NCBI RefSeq assembly: GCF_034932365.1
Contig: NZ_JAYGHR010000081.1
Coordinates: 14,511 to 78,510 of the forward strand
Length of the DNA: 64,000 nt
Source of the DNA: Capilliphycus robustus
Lineage (GTDB): Bacteria > Cyanobacteriota > Cyanobacteriia > Cyanobacteriales > Microcoleaceae
Direction of reading: 5' to 3'
This document shows, piece by piece, positions 59,561 through 64,000 of the stretch. Every line of letters starts with the position of its first letter. Position 1 is the stretch's first letter. A program made the position numbers and the translations under genes. The notes under the pieces are model-generated. The model saw nothing but the letters and a program-made list of their open reading frames with translations. It searched no databases and had not been told where the DNA came from.

Positions 59561-62305
59561 ATGAACGAACTCCTCATTTTTACAAGTGCATCAGATTTAC
59601 CAGATTCCTTGTTTGAACAGAGTCCTTATCCAGCAGATTGTGACTTTTTCTTCGATCAAGAGGACACAGAACAAGAGGATAAAAATGTCAATGACAGTTC
59701 CAGTAGTTCTGGTAGTTCGGGTTCTTTTGTAGATGAAACAGGCGCTGTAAGTTCGGGTGAAGCAACGGCTACTAATGGAAATAATACCAGTCATAGTGAA
59801 GCAGAAGAATTCACTCCGGGAGCAACATCAAGTAACGGAACTACTACAGCAACCGCTTCAGAAGATGATGTTTCAACAACGGTAACAACTGATGTTGATA
59901 ATGAAGAAACTTCAACTGAAAATAGTTCTACTCCAATAGAAAATAATACGATAGAATCGGATTTGGATACAGATGAAGAAACTTCAACTGATAATAGTTC
60001 CACGCCGATAGAAGATAATACTATAGAATCGGATTCTGATGGAGTTGTTGAAACTCCAGTTAATAATTCACCCGATACAAATACCGTCGAAAATCATTCT
60101 GAAAGTTCGAGCAGTTCATCAAGTAGTTCAACTGTTGATGAAACGGGTGCTGGAAGTTCTAGTGAAGCAACTGCTACTAATGGAAATAATACCAGTCATA
60201 GTGAAGCAGAAGAATTCACTCCGGGAGCAACATCAAGTAACGGAACTTCTACAGCAACCGCTTCAGACGATGATGTTTCAACAACGGTAACAACTGATGT
60301 TGAGGGTGAAGAAACTTCAACTGATAATAGTTCGACGCCAATAGAAGATAATTCTGTAGAATCGGATTCTGATGTAGTTGTTGAAACTCCTGTTAATCAT
60401 TCACCCGATACAAATATAGTCGAAAATAATTCCGAAAGTTCGAGCAATTCATCGAGTAGTTCAACTGTTGATGAAACGGGTGCTGGAAGTTCGGGTGAAG
60501 CAACTGCTACTAATGGAAATAATACCAGTCATAGTGAAACCGAAGAATTCACTCCGGGAGCAACATCAAGTAACGGAACTGCGACAGCAACCGCTTCAGA
60601 CGATGATGTTTCAACAACGGTAACAGTTAATATTGAGGATGAAGAAACTTCAACTGATAATAGTTCCACTCCAATAGAAGATAATACTATAGAATCGGAT
60701 TCTGATGTAATTGTTGAAAATCCTGTTACTAATTTACCCGATACAAATATAGTCGAAAATAATTCCGAAAGTTCGAGCAGTTCATCAAGTAGTTCAACTG
60801 TTGATGAAACGGGTACTGGAAGTTCGGGTGAAGCAACTGCTACTAATGGAAATAATACCAGTCATAGTGAAACAGAAGAATTAACTCCGGGAGCAACATC
60901 AAGTAACGGAACTTCTACAGCAACCGCTTCAGACGATGATGTTTCAACAACGGTAACAACTGATGTTGAGGGTGAAGAAACTTCAACTGATCATAGTTCC
61001 ACGCCAATAGAAGATAATTCTGTAGAATCTGATTCTGATGTAATTGTTGAAAATCCTGTTACTAATTCACCTGATACAAATACAGTCGAAAATAATTCCG
61101 AAAGTTCGAGCAATTCATCAAGTCGTTCAAGCGTAGAAAGCAATATTATAGAAGTTGTTGGAGTAGAAATTGCTTTTGGTACTGTTGATGATAATCGAAT
61201 TGTGGGAGATTCTGAAGCGAATATTATATTAGGTTTAGATGGAAACGACGAGATATTTGCAGAAGATGGCGATGATTTCTTACAGGGAAATGTAGGGGAT
61301 GATACTGTTGTTGGTGGAGCCGGAAATGATACAATATTTGGTGGACAAGGGAAGGATTTAATTTTTGGATCACAGGGAAATGATTGGCTGTCAGGAGATT
61401 TGGGTACAGATACAGTCTCAGGTGGAGAAGGTGCTGATACTTTTGTGTTAATTCCTGACTTTTATAATCCTCCAGATATTGTGACTGATTTTAATCCAAT
61501 CGATGGGGATAAAATACAATTAACTGAGGGATTATTACTTGAAAACTTAGCTTTTGAAGTGATAGATACAAACGCAGATGGTGAAGTCGATGCCACCTTA
61601 GTTATTGTTAATTATCTAGAAGTAAATTCTCCCTTAGCAATTCTATTAGGAACCGTTAATAGTAGCGGTGAAACAACCTTAAAACTAGAGGATTTTAGCT
61701 CAGGTTATAATGAGTTATCAATCATCCAAACTAATATTAATTCTGAACTTTCTCTGGTGGGAAGCCCCGATGATGATCAGATTTTCGGAACGGCTGAAGA
61801 TGATCAAATCTTGGGTTTAGAGGGGAATGATTATCTCTCTGGCGAAAGCGGTGATGATTTTATTCAAGGGAATTTAGGCAATGATACCCTTGATGGAGGC
61901 GAAGGGAATGATATAATGCGGGGGGGTCAGGGTGATGACTCGCTAATTGGAGGTATCGGAGAAGATTGGCTTTCGGGAGATCTCGGAAGTGATACCCTGG
62001 TTGGAGGCGAAGGAGCGGATACCTTTGCTCTAAGATTAGATGATGTTGAGAGTTTTGATGTGATTGTTGATTTTAATGCGATCGCAGGTGACAAAATTTC
62101 ACTTTCTTCTACAATCTCACTAACCGATATTGTTCTCAATCCTGTTGACTCAAATGCTGATGGTATAATTGATGCAACGGCGATCCAACAAAATCTTAAC
62201 CCGAATGTTGCAACTTTGGGTTTAGTCTTGGGAACGGTTGATCCTCTAGGTCAAACCACTCTAACACTTTCAGATTTTCTAATCCCATTAAGCGATATTA
62301 TTTGA
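59561..62305 (+). CDS. Giant Ser/Thr-rich repeat protein with two RTX blocks
   Basis: The 914-residue protein has a short unique start (MNELLIFTSASDLPDSLFEQ), no signal peptide and no GG leader. Residues about 45-525 are a low-complexity stalk made of near-identical 112-residue units (motifs DETGAGSSGEATATNGNNTS and DDDVSTTVTTDVEGEETSTD) joined by Ser-runs. The C-terminal part has two RTX calcium-binding blocks (about 560-630 and 740-820, GNDTIFGGQGKDLIFG-like), each followed by a VTDF/VDFNAI.GDKI domain. This is the layout of a type I-secreted surface or matrix protein with extended stalk. It is placed behind the two GG-leader genes and overlaps ppiC, so it may share export by HetC/HlyD or a separate T1SS. 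Confidence 0.85.
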   Translation: MNELLIFTSASDLPDSLFEQSPYPADCDFFFDQEDTEQEDKNVNDSSSSSGSSGSFVDETGAVSSGEATATNGNNTSHSEAEEFTPGATSSNGTTTATASEDDVSTTVTTDVDNEETSTENSSTPIENNTIESDLDTDEETSTDNSSTPIEDNTIESDSDGVVETPVNNSPDTNTVENHSESSSSSSSSSTVDETGAGSSSEATATNGNNTSHSEAEEFTPGATSSNGTSTATASDDDVSTTVTTDVEGEETSTDNSSTPIEDNSVESDSDVVVETPVNHSPDTNIVENNSESSSNSSSSSTVDETGAGSSGEATATNGNNTSHSETEEFTPGATSSNGTATATASDDDVSTTVTVNIEDEETSTDNSSTPIEDNTIESDSDVIVENPVTNLPDTNIVENNSESSSSSSSSSTVDETGTGSSGEATATNGNNTSHSETEELTPGATSSNGTSTATASDDDVSTTVTTDVEGEETSTDHSSTPIEDNSVESDSDVIVENPVTNSPDTNTVENNSESSSNSSSRSSVESNIIEVVGVEIAFGTVDDNRIVGDSEANIILGLDGNDEIFAEDGDDFLQGNVGDDTVVGGAGNDTIFGGQGKDLIFGSQGNDWLSGDLGTDTVSGGEGADTFVLIPDFYNPPDIVTDFNPIDGDKIQLTEGLLLENLAFEVIDTNADGEVDATLVIVNYLEVNSPLAILLGTVNSSGETTLKLEDFSSGYNELSIIQTNINSELSLVGSPDDDQIFGTAEDDQILGLEGNDYLSGESGDDFIQGNLGNDTLDGGEGNDIMRGGQGDDSLIGGIGEDWLSGDLGSDTLVGGEGADTFALRLDDVESFDVIVDFNAIAGDKISLSSTISLTDIVLNPVDSNADGIIDATAIQQNLNPNVATLGLVLGTVDPLGQTTLTLSDFLIPLSDII
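59730..61140. repeat. 336-bp tandem coding repeats
   Basis: GTTGATGAAACGGGT marks units at about 60133, 60469 and 60805, spaced exactly 336 bases apart; a diverged first unit begins near 59730. Units are nearly identical at DNA level. The count can easily change by recombination, altering stalk length in steps of 112 residues. Confidence 0.92.
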
Positions 62306-62307
62306 GG

Positions 62308-63090
62308 ATGAAAACTACTCAGCCTGAACAGAGAGAGAAAGCGACTATGGTTAATCAGTCGGGAAGATCTATCACAAATGATGAAATAGTTTGTTTTCTT
62401 CAAGCAAAAATTCAATATAAGGAAATCTGTCATAAAATATTATCGCAAAGAGCCATTCATCGAGCGGTTCAGGAACGAGGAATTACGGTAACTCCTGATG
62501 AAATTCAGGCAGAAGCCGATCGCCAACGTCTTGCTAGACGGTTAGAAAAAGCCTCTGATACGTTAGCTTGGCTAACAGATGAAATGATTACCCCCGATGA
62601 CTGGGAAGCCGGAATTCAACAGCATCTTTTGGCTGAAAAATTAGCGAATGCTCTGTTTGCTCCCGAAGTCGAAAAATATTTTGCTCAAAATAAGTTAGAA
62701 TATGAACAAGTCCTGCTTTATCAAATTATTGTTCCCTACGAACGACTAGCACGGGAAATTTTCTATCAAATCGAAGAAGAAGAAATCAGCTTTTATCATG
62801 CTGCTCATTTGTATGATATAGAACAAAAACGCAGAGAATTATGTGGTTATGAAGGAAAACTCAACCGTCGTCATTTGAAAGCGGATGTAGCTGCTCTGGT
62901 TTTTGCTGCTAGTCCTGGAGAAATTATCGGCCCTCACAAAACCGATCTGGGTTATCATTTGTTTAAAGTAGAAGAATTTATCCCGGCTGAGTTAACGGAA
63001 GAACGTTCTCAAAAAATTATCCAAAAATTGTTTACAGAATGGCTGGTGAGTGAAGTGAATTATCTGTTACACAATGCTCCCTGTTTATAA
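62308..63090 (+). CDS. PpiC-type peptidyl-prolyl isomerase of the export cluster
   Basis: The 260-residue protein (ATG 62308; an alternative ATG at 62347 is possible) has an N-terminal SurA-like helical domain (KILSQRAIHRAVQERGITVT, ADRQRLARRLEK) and a parvulin domain (YEGKLNRRHLKADVAALVFA, PHKTDLGYHLFKVEEF). There is no signal peptide, so it acts in the cytoplasm, unlike SurA. Isomerases of this sort often accompany HlyD/ABC peptide exporters in cyanobacteria and may keep cargo unfolded. It starts 2 bases beyond the RTX stop and is thus translationally coupled. Active-site loops look diverged, so chaperone action may matter more than catalysis. Confidence 0.82.
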   Translation: MKTTQPEQREKATMVNQSGRSITNDEIVCFLQAKIQYKEICHKILSQRAIHRAVQERGITVTPDEIQAEADRQRLARRLEKASDTLAWLTDEMITPDDWEAGIQQHLLAEKLANALFAPEVEKYFAQNKLEYEQVLLYQIIVPYERLAREIFYQIEEEEISFYHAAHLYDIEQKRRELCGYEGKLNRRHLKADVAALVFAASPGEIIGPHKTDLGYHLFKVEEFIPAELTEERSQKIIQKLFTEWLVSEVNYLLHNAPCL

Positions 63091-63133
63091 CCCAAAGTCC
63101 GCCAATGTAAATTTTTGTTACTGTCGCTTTTAG

Positions 63134-63310
63134 AAATTAGACCCTTTTCGCGGCGGTTGCGGTCGCTTTCGTTGTCGGAAGAATAAAGGAAAAAAGCCTA
63201 AATTCAACCCTTGTGACGCCATAGAGAGTCTCCAAGTTCAGCAAATTTCCCAAAGAATCGCTGAACATCTGCGTCACCCTCTACCCCAAGGGGACTATGA
63301 GGTGTCTTAA
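63134..63310 (+). pseudogene. Coding-like remnant without start
   Basis: A frame of 58 codons opens after TAG 63131 and reads DPFRGGCGRFRCRKNKGKKP then FNPCDAIESLQVQQISQRIA, stopping at TAA 63308. It is clearly coding in character (a basic Cys-rich front and an amphipathic helix) but has no ATG, GTG or TTG in frame. It is probably the 3' part of a decayed gene; I do not recognise the family. Confidence 0.35.
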
Positions 63311-63404
63311 GATTTAATTTATAATTCCTTATTAAGAACATAGGGACTGGAAAGAAAGCCTTCAGTCCTCTTTTTGATACGCTTTAACAAAGGATATTTT
63401 TGAG

Positions 63405-63743
63405 ATGTTGTTTAAGTGTCAACTTTGGCCTGGAAGTATTTGTAAGTGTGATTTACACATCCATCCTAAATCTGATGGTAGCCAGATTGTCATGGTCACA
63501 GAATTACCCTGGAATGAAGGGATAAGTATTAGTAGTGCTTTTGAGATTTTATTTGATCAAATCTGTGAAAGCTACTATCTGAACCCGCAGAAAGTCACCT
63601 ATCTCGAACATCGCAGAGAACGAGAAAATAAAGGGGAACAGTGGTCACTCGTGCATTTTGACATTATTAATGATCAAGCCTGTAATCCTCGCTGGCAGGA
63701 TGTGACTGAGAGCTTTGTCCGAGCCATCGTTACTTACAAATAG
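63405..63743 (+). CDS. Hypothetical cytosolic protein
   Basis: A 112-residue protein from ATG 63405, with a weak purine-rich stretch ahead. The sequence (MLFKCQLWPGSICKCDLHIH, TELPWNEGISISSAFEILFD, KVTYLEHRRERENKGEQWSL, VHFDIINDQACNPRWQDVTE) has the compact alpha/beta character of a real small domain, with a Cys-rich front. Similar proteins of about 110 residues occur in filamentous cyanobacteria, often near mobile DNA; no function is known to me. It is separated from ppiC by the decayed frame at 63134-63310. Confidence 0.6.
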   Translation: MLFKCQLWPGSICKCDLHIHPKSDGSQIVMVTELPWNEGISISSAFEILFDQICESYYLNPQKVTYLEHRRERENKGEQWSLVHFDIINDQACNPRWQDVTESFVRAIVTYK

Positions 63744-63822
63744 CACAACAAAAATGCGCCTCTCATCATCCCTAAGATAGATTCAAGGTTCAATCTCTGC
63801 TCGGATGAAGATACTCAAAAAA

Positions 63823-63888
63823 GGTCACGAACCCGCCGTTAACCGCGAAAGCGGTATAACGGGGGCTTGAAAAAGTCCAAACGTGACC
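63823..63888 (+). ncRNA. Closed stem-loop structure near the window end
   Basis: GGTCACG (63823-63829) pairs with CGTGACC (63882-63888) and encloses an inner hairpin CCGTTAACCGC-GAAA-GCGGTATAACGG (63836-63862) with a GNRA loop and one bulged A. Further C/G pairing (CCC 63832-63834 with GGG 63863-63865) extends it. The window ends too soon to tell whether this belongs to a mobile element end, a riboswitch or a small RNA. Confidence 0.4.
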
Positions 63889-64000
63889 AGACTAAGTTCT
63901 TAGAGAACTCCGTTATCTGGGTCAAGACACCTAAGAATGCGTGCCAGTTTTTAGCTCTGTCGTCTAACTTTAAACAGATTTAATCGGGTTAAGTTAGTGA

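Overview
The window reads as chromosome of a filamentous, probably non-heterocystous cyanobacterium (Oscillatoriales-like). Supporting signs are the phycobilin lyase CpcT, the D1-processing type protease CtpA, NdhS, a tocopherol-pathway methyltransferase, oxygen-dependent HemF, a hetC/hetP locus, many GCGATCGC (HIP1) octamers, and abundant short palindromic or tandem intergenic repeats together with tnpB elements. The genus cannot be fixed from this sequence alone.

Layout. 1-5969: a 5'-cut type ISP restriction-modification enzyme, a c-di-AMP (ydaO-type) riboswitch in front of a universal stress protein, an ABC sugar-binding lipoprotein and a family 2 glycosyltransferase. 6071-7570: a stand-alone reverse transcriptase of the defence (DRT/UG/Abi) type. 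7637-15317: pyrE, small secreted or hypothetical proteins, a frameshifted tnpB beside a truncated Nudix gene, ctpA, ispG, a truncated SDR gene, and an RNase III fused to an N-terminal Swt1-like HEPN domain. 15318-21146: palindromic repeats, valS, a structured RNA candidate with a strong terminator, and a GDSL/SGNH hydrolase. 21561-26048: a 1495-residue RTX/Calx-beta surface protein. 26183-32010: a solitary cytosine-C5 methyltransferase, surE, MPBQ/MSBQ methyltransferase, DUF1636, a tnpB element carrying two copies of a palindromic mini-element, and a cobalamin riboswitch that now faces the element. 32087-41555: Uma2, GNAT, recG, a coiled-coil protein, tsf, rpsB, a HAS-barrel protein, ndhS and mrp. 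41690-51801: an intact tnpB element, hemF, STAS, cpcT, an Rpn-type nuclease, cysK, 1-Cys peroxiredoxin, a small membrane protein and mutS.

51802-63743 is the most interesting region. A long non-coding stretch holds two exact copies of a 13-bp palindrome whose arms match the HetR operator known from Anabaena hetP. It is followed, all on the + strand, by hetC (cNMP-binding-like domain, C39 peptidase, ABC exporter), an HlyD adaptor, hetP, two small proteins with double-glycine leaders, a giant Ser/Thr-rich repeat protein with RTX blocks, and a PpiC-type isomerase. Together these look like a complete peptide/protein export module: HetC would cleave and export the GG-leader peptides through the HlyD conduit, PpiC would assist folding, and control would lie with a HetR-type regulator. 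This gives candidate cargo for HetC in a setting apparently without heterocysts. The module resembles the GG-peptide/PCAT biofilm system (EbfG/PteB) of Synechococcus elongatus.

Mobile DNA has shaped the rest: three tnpB loci (one intact, one frameshifted, one split by a mini-element), remnants of Nudix, SDR and other genes, and a riboswitch cut off from its likely target. No tRNA, rRNA or CRISPR array was recognised. Subfamily names and boundaries given without a search are recognition by eye.
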